The notes below the pieces were generated by a model that was not told where the DNA came from, searched no databases, and saw nothing but the letters and a program-made list of their open reading frames with translations. Made by a program: the position numbers and the translations under genes. Below are positions 13,638 to 26,400 of a stretch of DNA of 64,000 bases, piece after piece. This DNA comes from Cruorifilaria tuberocauda. Its lineage: Eukaryota > Nematoda > Chromadorea > Rhabditida > Onchocercidae. Each line of letters begins with the position of its first letter. The stretch's first letter is position 1. The stretch covers positions 186,001 to 250,000 of the forward strand of contig JABVXU010000016.1 of the NCBI GenBank assembly GCA_013365365.1, written 5' to 3'.

Positions 13638-16600
13638 CTTTCCTTTTCTTTCTCGACTTTCGTTTCCTCTAGAGGATTAATTCTTCCTCCTCTTTTTTCT
13701 ATGGTTTTTCAAGAAGAAAAAAAGGACCTTTCCGTAATAATTCTACTTAGCTAATTTTCAATTCATCGATCTATTATAAAAACGGTCAAGGTGAATCCAT
13801 CCACCGATCCATTTATTTCTTCTTTCCTTTCTCTTTTTCTTCAAAAAATAAACGATAAAATATTTTATAATTAATTGTTCTACCACCGGATGTTGTTTTC
13901 ATTCATTGCTATCAGTGATATTCTTCATTATACAACCAATAAATAGTAATAATATTAGGATAGCAGTGTTAGTGAATAACTGAAATAAAAAAGCAACAGC
14001 AGTTTGATGAAAAACAGAAATTTTGAAATTTTGGAATTTTAGCGATACGTAAATTATATCTGAATTGTCAATAATTTCAAAAGATATTTCCAATGAATTT
14101 ACATTTAGGGCAATATTCGCTCGATAAGCATTGCTACCAAAAATAAAGATTAAAGGAAGAAATTTTACAATAGAGACAGCATTAGAAAACGAGAAACATG
14201 GTGGTATTACCGGAGAATGGAAGAAATAATTGAAACTGATACCTTTACAACTATAGGTCCTGCATATCAATATTAATCTCTCTTCATTGATATTTGAAGA
14301 TATGAAAATATGTCTTATACATCTTCCGTCCTATTCCACTAGATCATTTTTCAATGGCACTCTCTTTTTCATGTAGAAAATTTGCATTTAAAAGAAAAAA
14401 AGAAAGCGAAGGGAAATGATTTTTCTATTTCTCGACCGATTATATTTTGTTCTTTAAAAATGTTTTAATCGTTCAGTATCAAACTAAGAGCTCATTTTTG
14501 AATCAAATTATTTCAACTTGCAAAAATTTATCATTTTTATCCACTTATATTATTGAGAAAATGTACGTGTTACTCTTTCTTTTTCCATTCCTTTTCATCT
14601 CATTCTTTTAGTAACCATATGATTTCTTCAAATATATGAAACTACTACTTGTTTCTTTAAATTGCTTTTTGTTGCACAGAACATCATATCATAATCCTGA
14701 TATGGTAATTGCCATATCACTTTATGGCAGCTTTTTTCATTCCATGATCCATCAGATATTCATTCTTAATTTTACAGCACTTCTCTCAAACAAACAGAAA
14801 TAAGTCGCAAGATTATTATCAGATCATTATTGATACATGAAAATAATACTGTTAATCCACTTTTCACAAAAATATACATGAGAGAAAAAAAGAGTCGTAA
14901 GAATTATCGTAAATGATTTTAAACTAATTTTACAACAATTTTTGAATGAATTCAACAGAGTTTATGAGTGGAATAAATATTAAATACTAAACAATACGGA
15001 TGAGAACCTGGAAGAGGCAAAAAAGGAAACAAAACTTTAGTGCTCTTCTAACTTATTATAAATGATCAATTATTGCAATAACTACTTTATTACTATCAGT
15101 TTTTATTTACCATAAAATAATCTAGAATGGTACTCACTGTAAAGTAAATGTAGATTGACATTTTATTACCATTCTAAGATAATATTATGCAAATATAGCA
15201 AAGCCATATGGGAAATAAATTCTAGAAATTATGATAGCATTAATTGAAACTGTAGTATATGAAAAAACTACAGAGATCAAGAAGATGTAAAAAATGGAGC
15301 AAAGTTTTCCTAGAAAGTTACAAAATTGATATTATGGTAGCAGATGAGAGATGATGCTGCCGAATTAAACAGATTAACTCATCATTTTTAATTTATATTG
15401 AATCACTGTGGAAGAAAAAATTTTAATTTAGTAAAAATAGAAAAGATAAAGCGATATAAAGTAAAAGATAATAACAGAAAAGAGTATGGAGTAGAAAGTA
15501 TTATCATTCTAGCTTAAGATGTTTTCCCTGAGAAACATAAATCAACTTTATCGTTGAAGACTGAAGAGAAAAATTAAAAGAAAAATGAGTCATGTGGAAA
15601 TCGCTTTCTCGGAGAAAACATTAGCGTACAAATGGATGGACAGTTAAATTAAGAGGAAAATTTAATGGGTTACATATAGATAGCTTAATGCTTTTCAAAT
15701 AATACTATTTAATTTTAAATGGGGAATTTTGCAGGAAAGAGAACGATGGAAGGATCATCGTGGAATTTATGATGTAACGAATGAGATAACGATGAAATAC
15801 AACACAAAGTTCGTTCACAATAATTGAATTTCTTGAACATTTTATAATCATGTATTTACTTGCTATAATTGTTTCCTTACTAATTTACTCATATAATTTT
15901 TTGTTCTATTTATTTGAATGTTCTAATAATCTCCCATTTCTTCCAATATTATCCACAGAAATTCACCAAATTCGTTAACATTCACAAATAAATTTCTTGA
16001 ATTTAAACATAAACTGACACTATCCGATTACTTTTTCTGAAACGGAGTCATACAAGAACAAATGTAAGAAGAAACTTAAAGCATCTATATATCATAAATC
16101 AGATAAGACTGATTATTTTTACTATACTTTTTAAATGTAATATTATTTTCACCAGCACATGTTCCATCATTCTTTTCGAAAACAATAAAGTATCTAATAA
16201 GTTTTAGTTATACATAATGAATTACTACCAATTATATATTGTAACAATATTAATGAAGTAAAAGGTAAAAAAACAGGTAATTAACGAAGAAAACTAATCA
16301 CAACAGGTTGCTAATAAATTAATTAGACGGATGATAATCAAGTAAAAGTCAAATGAGAGATTAATTAAATAAATGATAATCAATGAGATATTGAGTAAGA
16401 AAAGGGAAGAAAAAAAAACAAGGTGTCCCAATATATACGTATGGCCAAGTGTAGAGTAGTAAGTTCAAGGCTTCAAGAAGAGAATCAATTGGCTAAAACA
16501 TGTATGCGTGTGTGTGTATGTGTATGTTGTTGGCCTATGTGCTTTATGTATGTACGGAGCAGGCCAATTCATTTTCAAAAAAAGAACCCATAGATCATGT

Positions 16601-19600
16601 TTGAGGGAAGTGGAAGTTACGAAGAGAGGACGTGGAGGTGGCGGTGGTGAGGATGAAAAATTTGTAACTCAATGCTAACATCAACCGGGATTATTTGTCT
16701 TGTTTTCCTCAGAACCTCTCTCTCTCACCTTTCCTTCTCCTCTTCACATTAACACTGAAATACCATCATTGTCACCAATCTCACATCAATAAGTCGTTCC
16801 TGTCCACATTCTTCACTTCAAAAAAGAACTTTTTTCTTATTCTAATTATAAGTCCATCAATAATTCTACTGTTGTTATTGCACAGTTAAATGACATTTGT
16901 AACAGAATTATACTTCATACTGCAAAAAGGAATCCTCAAATTACGATGAGTCACAGTAATCAAATTTTATCCATAATTACAAAAACTTCTTCGATCAGTG
17001 CATCTAAAAAATTGTGGCTTTTTTAAAGTATCATTATGAAGTATATTTTTATAGTAAATCATTCTTCGTTCAAAGTCACTCACAAATTTTTGTACAAACA
17101 CTTTTATGATCATTTCAAATCACTCGAAATGAGGGCTTCAAGAAAGCTAAATTTATTTAATATACATTATTAAAAGAAGAGAAAACAACTTTCTAATAAT
17201 GCAAGGAAATGTTAAATCAGAAAGAATGGAAGACTCGAGCAGTAGTCAGTCAATCACTCGAAATTTTTCACTTTCACTGTTTCAATTATACTACTCATTT
17301 TTTGCCCTCTTCACACATTAACATTCGCAAAATTCATCATTCCTAGTTTATTTTTAACTTATCAGTCACCATCATCTCATACGCCTTTTTTCACTCCACA
17401 CTTTAGACTGTTACTATCGCTGAGGAACACAAAAACTCGTATTAAAGAATGTGCACATCAGCTGCTCTAACGGGAAATAAATATATCCTCAAATTATATT
17501 TCCATCATACATACATAAACATATATACGCACACACAAACATACATACGCATACAATTTTAGAGAAGGAAAGTACAAATTGTCGAATGTTAAAAAAACAA
17601 CAAACACATTGTACATTGCAGTTAATATAATGAAGAAATATTAGTTATGAAGTATTACTTCAGAAAAAAAGAAAGAACAAATTTCCAACAATAGGAAAAT
17701 GTTGATTTTTTAGGTACCAGTTCGATTAACGGAAATTTCACTACTCGATGTTTTCGCAGTTTCCGTTACATTTTTTTTTTGATTCTATTTTCAACCCTTC
17801 TAAAATTTCGACAAAATTGTAAATAAAGGAGCGAAGGATGGAGAAGTTCAAATCGACTAGATCAACAAACTACCAAAGTAACTTTTTGGTCATTTATTGA
17901 GGTTAGTTAAAGTGATTCGCAGTAAATAGTCATCGCTGTAGTTTCCATATGATGCAACTAAGTGTTGGATGTAATTCTGCTCGGATTGTCGTGAATATGC
18001 ACTTAACAACTCTTCATTTTCTTTCCTCTCTTCTTTTCTTCATAACCTTTATGTACGATCATTTCCAATCCTTTTTTTCTGAATCTATTTAAAATTTAAT
18101 TTTCAGTCAAGACCAAAAAAGAGAAAAAAAGAATTGAAGGAAATATCAAATTACATATAACTTCGAATTCATGGCTGGAAAATAGCTCGAAACTGTCTCA
18201 TCCACGGATCATTCAACAACTATTCGTTCCTATACTGCACAGCGCCATTAGTAGAATGAAAGCATAAACTGCTTCACATATTCGAAAAATTTTCATCTTT
18301 TAACTATAATTTGAATTCAGAAATGAAATTAAACATTCACGACAAATAATCTAAGTTAAAATTCATGGATATGGATGATATATTTTAAAGAATTGGAAAT
18401 AATAAGTGCATAGCATTAAAATGAAAGATGGCAATCGATTAAAGAAAAACTCTAATTATCTGTATCACAAATACCTTCTAACATAATTTATTTTGAGAAA
18501 AACCGAATTCACAAATTCCTCAAAATGAAAGAGAAAAGTCAAATTAAACATGAAAATACGCCTTTTATAATAATAATCGGATTGGAAGTGAAGTAAGCTG
18601 TTTTAATTTGATATATTCTGGAAAAAATTTACTATCACTCTTGAACAAAAAATTACTCGATTCTGCTATTGCTAAAGGAATATTTTGTAACACTGTTTGG
18701 CTTCAAAACTAACATAACATTTTTTTTTTTGAAAAAGAAATTTGACCATATTACTATCCATCCTCACATACGAATCAATAAGTAAATCCGGAAATTAAAT
18801 AGGCAATCAATTAAACAAAACAACTCAACATAATCTTTATAGTTCGTAAATTTGATTATAATTTAAACAAAATGAAAATAACACACATATCTAAACTACA
18901 ATTAATTTATATAATTCAAGAAAAGCTAAAATGCAATAATAAGCATTTCAGTTTTTCTTACATAAAAGCCAATTTTAAATAAGCTGCCTGACAATATCAT
19001 AATTGTGGTTCACTTAATATAACATGAGACACACATGAATATAACAAATCAATGTTAAATGGTAATGATTGCGGAATGAACAAATATTTGGTATATATAA
19101 TATAATTTTAAATTCATTAAAAATTGCTTTTGAGATAAATATTTTTCTCAGTATATCTGCTAGTGTAGTACTGATAATTCTCTCATGCTTCTATTATGAT
19201 AACCCTCTTTGAGAACATCTAACTGGAATGTTTCACAAAAACTGAACGACTATATTTGAAGAATTTATTATATAAATTCGATATTCCACCAAAAGAAAAT
19301 ATATCAGAAATGTTCTGAAAGAGCATCATGATGGCATTTTTCCAGACATAAGCAATAACGATGATGAAGAAAGAGTGAAGAAGAACGCTAAGAAGTCTGC
19401 TTATCTCAATCAAGAAAGAAAGAGCGTAGATGCATCCTCTCTCTCTCTTTACCATCAAATGTAGGAGATGACAGAGAGAACACGAAATAATGAGTAAAAC
19501 TTTTCTTAAATTAAATTTTCTAAATGGCAATTTGAAATGAAGTGTATACGTTGTCTTTCAATAACTATGTTTTTCATACGTTAAGCAAGTGCTTCTCTTC

Positions 19601-20476
19601 ATTCAGGTGGCTTCTGGACAGGTAAAATGAAGTAATGATTATGTGATGAAGAAGGTGAAGATGGATGGGATGTAAGATGTTATTCAAAAAGACGAAATGA
19701 ATAAAAGAATAAGCAGAGTAGGCAGTTCGAAATAGTGAATAATCTAAAGGAACGATAGATTCAGTCAAAAAGCATCAATAAGATTATATGCCAGCAGTCA
19801 TTTAATCCATCTATTATTCCAAGTTCAGTAAGATGCATGTATATTCCCTTCTCAGCCAGCAAGCATCCACTCCCATCATTCCACTTGCTTCTTTCTCGAA
19901 TAAAATTTGGCCCTCTTCCACCCTCTTTCTCCTGCTTGACAGGTATGTTATCACGGTCTCATAGTGTCCTTGTTATGAAACTCGATATCCCTGACAAATA
20001 AGAAGTTACTAAATTCACTGGACTGCAAAAATATGCTTTTCTACATTGCAAAAGATCTGAATTAACATTAGAAATTTCTGAGCTCGCAAAAAAAAATGTT
20101 GGTAAGAATAAAAAAGATACTTGCTTTTCGTCCACTTCTTATTAATCTGATTAGTATGTTTCATTTCTTAAATTATTACAAACCTGAATCTAATGGTTAA
20201 GTAAGTTACAGTTCATCTTCTGATATTAATTAAGTTCGACTAAGGATGCAAAAATCATTCACCGTTTTGGTATACATTATAGCAAGATCGAAGCTATGTA
20301 GTTATATACTTTTTTGGTGAATTCTTTATAGTTATAATGAAGTGGCACATCTTCATCTTTTATTTAAATTATTAAATGCAGTATAAAATCATTTTTGTTG
20401 CAAATTATAACTCATTTAAGGATATCTTCATCTTGTATGCAAAGTTATAGAACATGAACTTATTTCATTTTTTTCG
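13638..20476. other. Gene-poor interval between acy-1 (5' end) and PHLPP (3' end)
   Basis: About 6.8 kb with no recognisable coding sequence or tRNA. It should hold the acy-1 promoter and 5' UTR just above 13637, where a purine-rich run precedes the ATG on the minus strand. Simple-sequence tracts: CT-rich at 13270-13300, GT-rich at 16501-16530, CA/TA-rich at 17515-17555, CT-rich at 19436-19450. Two minus-strand frames of 123 aa (13899-14270) and 103 aa (19219-19530) look hydrophobic and unrelated to known proteins; I do not call them. Confidence 0.5.
20359..20364 (-). other. Candidate poly(A) signal of the PHLPP gene
   Basis: AATAAA on the minus strand, 113 bp downstream of the PHLPP stop codon. 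It is the first such hexamer after the stop. Confidence 0.5.
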
Positions 20477-23400
20477 TCATACATTGTATAGTTTCATGAT
20501 TTTTTCTTCCGGAATTCGTAGTCGAAGCTGTTCGCCAAGGGTTAGACGAGCACGTTGGAAGCGTTTTTTACTATCGGTAATTGCTATAGCATTAAGACGA
20601 TCATACATATCAATTTTTTTACGGATCGAAAATTGATCACTTAATATTTGATCATTGTGCGGATCTGATGGAGCATTGGAAGATGATACACCTCGACTAT
20701 ACTTTGATACAATACTACTTCCATATGGCCAGCTACTGAAATTAATCCATTCTGACAAATGCTATTGCTATAATAAATTTCAACTTTTAACTTATGATAT
20801 AGGATATGAATTTTCAAATCTTAATCGCTAGATTGATCTATCAATGGAATTAGCTAATTGAATTTATTCCAAATGATGGAATTTTTTCATTTTTAAAAGA
20901 AAGTATTTAAATGATTGCTGATGCAAGCAACAACTGCTACTAGTTTAAAAATTCAATATTCAAAGATTTATCAATCACACTTGTCGATATTGTTTGGCAT
21001 TAGTTCCAGTGTACTAATGTTTCCTTTTTTGCTCCATAACTGGAGACCACAAGATAAAGGACAGTTGTTGTTCGAATCATCATCAATCTTACTTATTGCT
21101 TCACTGATTTGTTCCAATCGTTCCTCTATATTACGCAACAAATTGATGCCACTTCCTGAACCAATTTCAAAACTAAATTTTAAACACAGCTATGTTGAGT
21201 TTAAACTTTGAAAAAACCTTTTTTATTATTTTACCCATATTTTATCAATTATGGCATATTTTTCAGCAATTTAGAACTATAGCTAAACTACATTCCCACA
21301 TGTGTAGTTTCACAATATCACTGATTTATAATTTATTTTCGAAAAGGATTTGATTTGAATTCTCAAATTCATCAGTTTATACTTCACAAATTTGGAATTT
21401 TGATCATTTATACATGTTTTTGGATATGGAAAAGTGTGTGATGTGCTAATGCTCACAGATTTATACATTACAATTTAGGAAACACTAATACATATCTGTT
21501 TATAATATTACTTGAATAGGTAGATTTGACCATTGTAGATGATCCTTCTGAAATCCTCTTTCGATAGCAACACCCTTCTTTAGCTCGTTTAAATCGAATG
21601 ACAATTATGCTTACATTACCGACATATTCAAATGCTTGCACTATATCCTGTGCAAAATGCAGCAAATACAGATTTAAAAGAAAATTTCGCTTCAAAAATG
21701 ATTAATAATTACTTATCATTTATCTCATCAACATATTTTTACAATTCTTTTTAAAAAAAAGTATTAGCTGATTAAGAAATATTCATTCTGAAAAAGGCTT
21801 GATATTAAGGAAGAATATACTAGGTCTCTTTTTACATCTGAGCGTTCTTTGGATCTCATTTCATTTCCTCGTTTTTCAAGGAAAGAATTTCAATTTCTAT
21901 TTGCTTTTTAGCTTTTTAGTTGATTTGGAAAGTAATTTCAAAGAAATTCAAATATTTAAGCTTTTCACACTGTCTATCAATAATTTTCAGAAAGCGGAAG
22001 TTTTTTCCTAACTTGCAATTTTTTGGCTGCAATTTGTGGATTATGAGTAGTTCGAATACTATCCACCGCTTCTTGAGGAGAAATATACTTCCACAATGCT
22101 CGTGAACTGATAATAATGAATTCATCAGACTTCGTGAGCTCTATTGTGTCCTGAAGATGATATCTCTCGTTTTCTTTTTGTCAAGAAATGAAATTGATTA
22201 TTTAATGTTTGCTTATAGTGAAAAAGTCCACTTTTCAAGTTGTCGATTATCGTTAAATAGAAAGTCGCGTATAATAAATTCTCGACGCTATTTTCATTTG
22301 TAATTTGTAATTTTCATGTCATCTAATTTGCTAATGGGATGAAAAGCAGAATAAAAACACGTCGTTTTATGTATTTTTTAGAAAATTTTCAAGCAAACTT
22401 GATATGATTTCGGAAGAACAGCAGGATAAAGAAATGAAAATCCGAGTGAACTTGCTGAAAAACATATTCCATCAATCAAATTGTCCTGAAGTGAAAGCAT
22501 TTCTGTTTTTACTTTCAAAATATTTTAAGTTATCAGAAAAAAAAGCAGAAATAGAAATCATTAAACAAAACAAAAAATTGGATTCATATATTCGTTAATG
22601 ATTTTTTCATTTTTATGATGGAAACATTTCATAAACCTGATTAAGCGTCGCATTGCCGTTACGTAACTGAACATAATCTTCCGGTGTTATAGTAATCACT
22701 TGATTAGGTAATTGTAAGGCACTTCCGGAACGACATAGTACCGCTCGAATACCGCCAGCTGTTGCAAAAAGTAATCGTTGTTGTTCAATTTTAATAAGCA
22801 TTGCTGCTGCACCAAGTCGTTCACCAATTTGACCAAGATGTTCGTGCGCATAAATTAAAGCCATTTTCAAGGTATGCGCATTAATTAAAGCCTGAAACGA
22901 AGTACAAACTGTTTTATTAATATGATTAAAAATATTATCGTACTGATGTGACGGAAATAAAATAGTTGGATAATACAAATGCTAATTTTGGAGAATTTAG
23001 TTACTCTAATTAGTGTTTCATCGCATTCATAATTCACCTATTAATGTTAGACATGTGGTAGGAAAGAGATATATGGATAACTGATTCTTACAATTCAGTC
23101 ACCTGTTTTTGAAAAAAGTCATTCAATTTTTCAATTACAATTCTTGCAATTTGATCATTATTTCCACCATCAATAATACCAAAAATTGTCTCCATATTTG
23201 GATTTGATCGAAGTTGTTGAATACATAGTCTAGAAATATATTCTAATAATATCACATAAGCCATTCATTCATCAATAAAACAATGTATGCTGGATTTGGT
23301 TTATATAATTTTATGAACATCTCACCATCAGTGATTTCATTGGCATGATTTAATTTCTGAATTTATTAAACTTTTTTTGACATATTGATTTATAATATTT

Positions 23401-26400
23401 CTGGAACTAATTTGTGCTGCTTCTTCCTAATTGCTGTCAATGCGGAGACCTAAATAATGGAAAGAGTACTATTCAATAGAACTTATTATGATTTATAATT
23501 GAGAACGGTTAAAAGCTGTTGCATTAATAACTGAAATTAAATCAGGCATGCACCCATAATGTGTGCACATATCACTTTCTTAATAATTATTCTGTAGTAC
23601 GAATTAGGAGAAGCAACGATTACAGTAAAAATCAAATTTTCGATAAAAAATCCATTTTTTTACATCGGCTCATTTGATTTTCTGCAAGAATTTCCTATTT
23701 TCTGAAAGATGCTAAAATAATTTCAGTTATGTGCAGAAAAGAATTCACTTGTTTCTTTGTCCAGCTGATTCACTGAAGCCAACATGAAATGTATTACAGT
23801 TGCATTCACTGCCAACATCTACTATTGATACTGCTTGACCTTGTCTGCAATAACATTATCAGTAAGATAGAAAATTCGGAGTTGAAAAATCTTTTTAGGT
23901 ATCTTCCCCTCCTTATTGACTTCGGCGAATCCGAGTGTTGGATTTTCTTTTGAGTGAAAAGAAGCAAAGATTTTAAAAACATTGGCCAAACTATTGTAAT
24001 GTAGATTGTTTCTAATGGTTTCCAAAAATTTTTAATGATAATAACAAATATTATCGAAACTGTCCGGAAGCATAAAATCAATTTGTTCATTTCACTCACT
24101 TTTTTGGCTTAATATTGTCGGTGTCAATTTGTAACATGTAGTTACAGGTGAGATCAAGATGTTTTAAGGTTTTTGCCATGCATAAATTTGTATCCAAGTT
24201 TCTAAATTCGTTGTTTGAAATGTCCAGTAACTGTAAAAAAAGTCATCATGTGATATTATGCAGACTGTGATAACGATTAAATAAATTAAAAGAATTCTAA
24301 GCAATTAAAAAATATATTTGCACATGTTGTACTTCGGACTTCTACATATCAATATTAACTTCATGATAACATCATGCAATACGTTTAGGATAATTATTAC
24401 GTTAAATGGAACTGGTACTGATTCAGAAGTATAATCATTTGTAAAGTGTTGTTAATGAACCGAAAACGCACATGTAATTGCGGCGATTGTGAGAAATCCG
24501 GAATTGTTGTGATATCATTCGAATGTATCCGAAGAACTTGTAAATTAGGTAATTTTGTAAATGAAGTTGAAACGGAAGTGAGATGATTGGCCGATAAATT
24601 CACTTCTTCCAAAGCTACCAAACGGCTTAAACAACTTCAAAAAACGAAAGAAATTTTTAGAAATTTCTAAATGAGAACTTATGAAATGAACTAAATTTGA
24701 TTGTTTAACAGTAACTGCGGAACTAACGGATTCAAGCCGGTAGTCAAGGAGAGTAAAGTCCAGTTCCATATTGATGACAAGTAGAAGGAATAAGAAAGTG
24801 AATGTTAGTATTATTGCCATTTCAATCCTTTCATCTACTAAGGTTGCCTTTACTTTATTAGTATTAGCTGAGTCCACCCGTTAAGTATTTCATATATGTG
24901 ACTAAGCTAGGTAAAATTATGAAATACAATCTTTTTTGCTTCTGGCGACGACGGTATCATTTTTTTTAAAGAACTGAGTAATGTACATTTTATAGGATTT
25001 CACATGTAAATCAGAAATCATAAGTTTAACTAATGCAATCATTAAAATATTTCAGAACAAAGAACCTGTCATCAAAAAATTTAAGATGATTATAAGAAAG
25101 ATCCAAGAGTCGTAGACGTCGGCATGACACCACAACACTAATGACACTCTCATCAAGAAAATTTTTGGCTGCTCGAAGAAATTGAAGCCGATTCAGATCA
25201 AGCATTGTGTTTGCAAATGGAAGCCTTTTAAGTTGATTATGTGAAACATTCAAATTTTTCAGTCTAAAATGAGTCTGATAAGTGATTTCAAACAACTTCT
25301 ACAAATATTTAAATACCGCAAATGTCAACATGAAATCACAATATTGATGACATTCTTATCCAGAAACTATGCAGATTTGTCCAGTTATCCATGAAATAAC
25401 TCTGATTTCTTATTTCTAATGAATTTTTTCTCACATTTCAACAATTTCTGATTCAAGAAGATATACTACAAAAGATCAAATTAATGAAGATTCACTCCAG
25501 AAAGGCCTACCTATTCGCTGCTTTTAGTAATTCATCCGGTAATGAATTGAGGCAGTTATTATGTAACGATAATACCTCCAAGGAACAATTCTCGATAATA
25601 TCCGGTAGACGCTCAATTCTGTTATTGTTTACATAAAGATTTTTTAAACTGCTTATGCTCATGAAAATCCTGCAAAATAGCTGAAGTATTCTGAATTTAA
25701 TGAGGTTGAGGAGCTTTTTTAAACTAAGCTAACAAAACTGACATTCTCAGATTATATGCCTCTCTTTCACTCCAGAAATCTACCAGAAATTTCTGATATA
25801 ACCTGTGCGGTAAATACAGAATGAGGTTATGATGCGCAGAAATTGTTTCAATATGCTGCAAATCTGTAAGCCATTCCGGCAATGAAGCAAAACGATTAAA
25901 TGAAATCGAAAATACCACTAGTTGAATTGGTACAGGCATTATTATTGCCTGTGACAGTTCTAAAATATTATTAAAATGTGGTATTGATTATTTGAATTAT
26001 GCATTTATTATAAAATACCTAAGTGAAAGATATAGACTAAGTGCTTCAAATTGATAATGCAGATCATGCGTCTGTTAAAATCCTGAGTAAAAGAGCTGGA
26101 AATATTTCATTGTTTATCTTAAATGACAGATATCTTCTGAATAAACAGAGCTGAGAAATTGCGGTAAATTTAAATATCTTTTGAAATACTTCTCATTGCT
26201 AGTAATAGTTCAACTGTCAAGCTGACAAAAATGATAAGAAATGATTACTTTACCATTATTATCAGCATAGAGATATTTAAGGTTGGTACCATTCACTTGA
26301 AGATTTGTTAGATGAAGCCTTTCGCAGTGTACTATCTAGAATAAATAAAATGAAATCAGAGGAGACGAAGTCAGGTCATTGTAAAGCAATAATGATAGAA

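Noticed and set aside
13899..14270. 123-aa minus-strand frame upstream of acy-1
   Set aside because: Phe/Ile-rich with no recognisable domain. AT-rich sequence of this length gives such frames by chance.
19219..19530. 103-aa minus-strand frame in the acy-1/PHLPP interval
   Set aside because: Leu/Ile/Phe-rich, overlaps a CT microsatellite, no family resemblance.
23385..23452. Apparent PHLPP exon encoding VSALTAI after a TTTAG acceptor
   Set aside because: It resembles the start of the mammalian phosphatase segment, but its phase does not fit either neighbour. The exon at 23103-23229 joins directly and gives KLCIQQL in frame.
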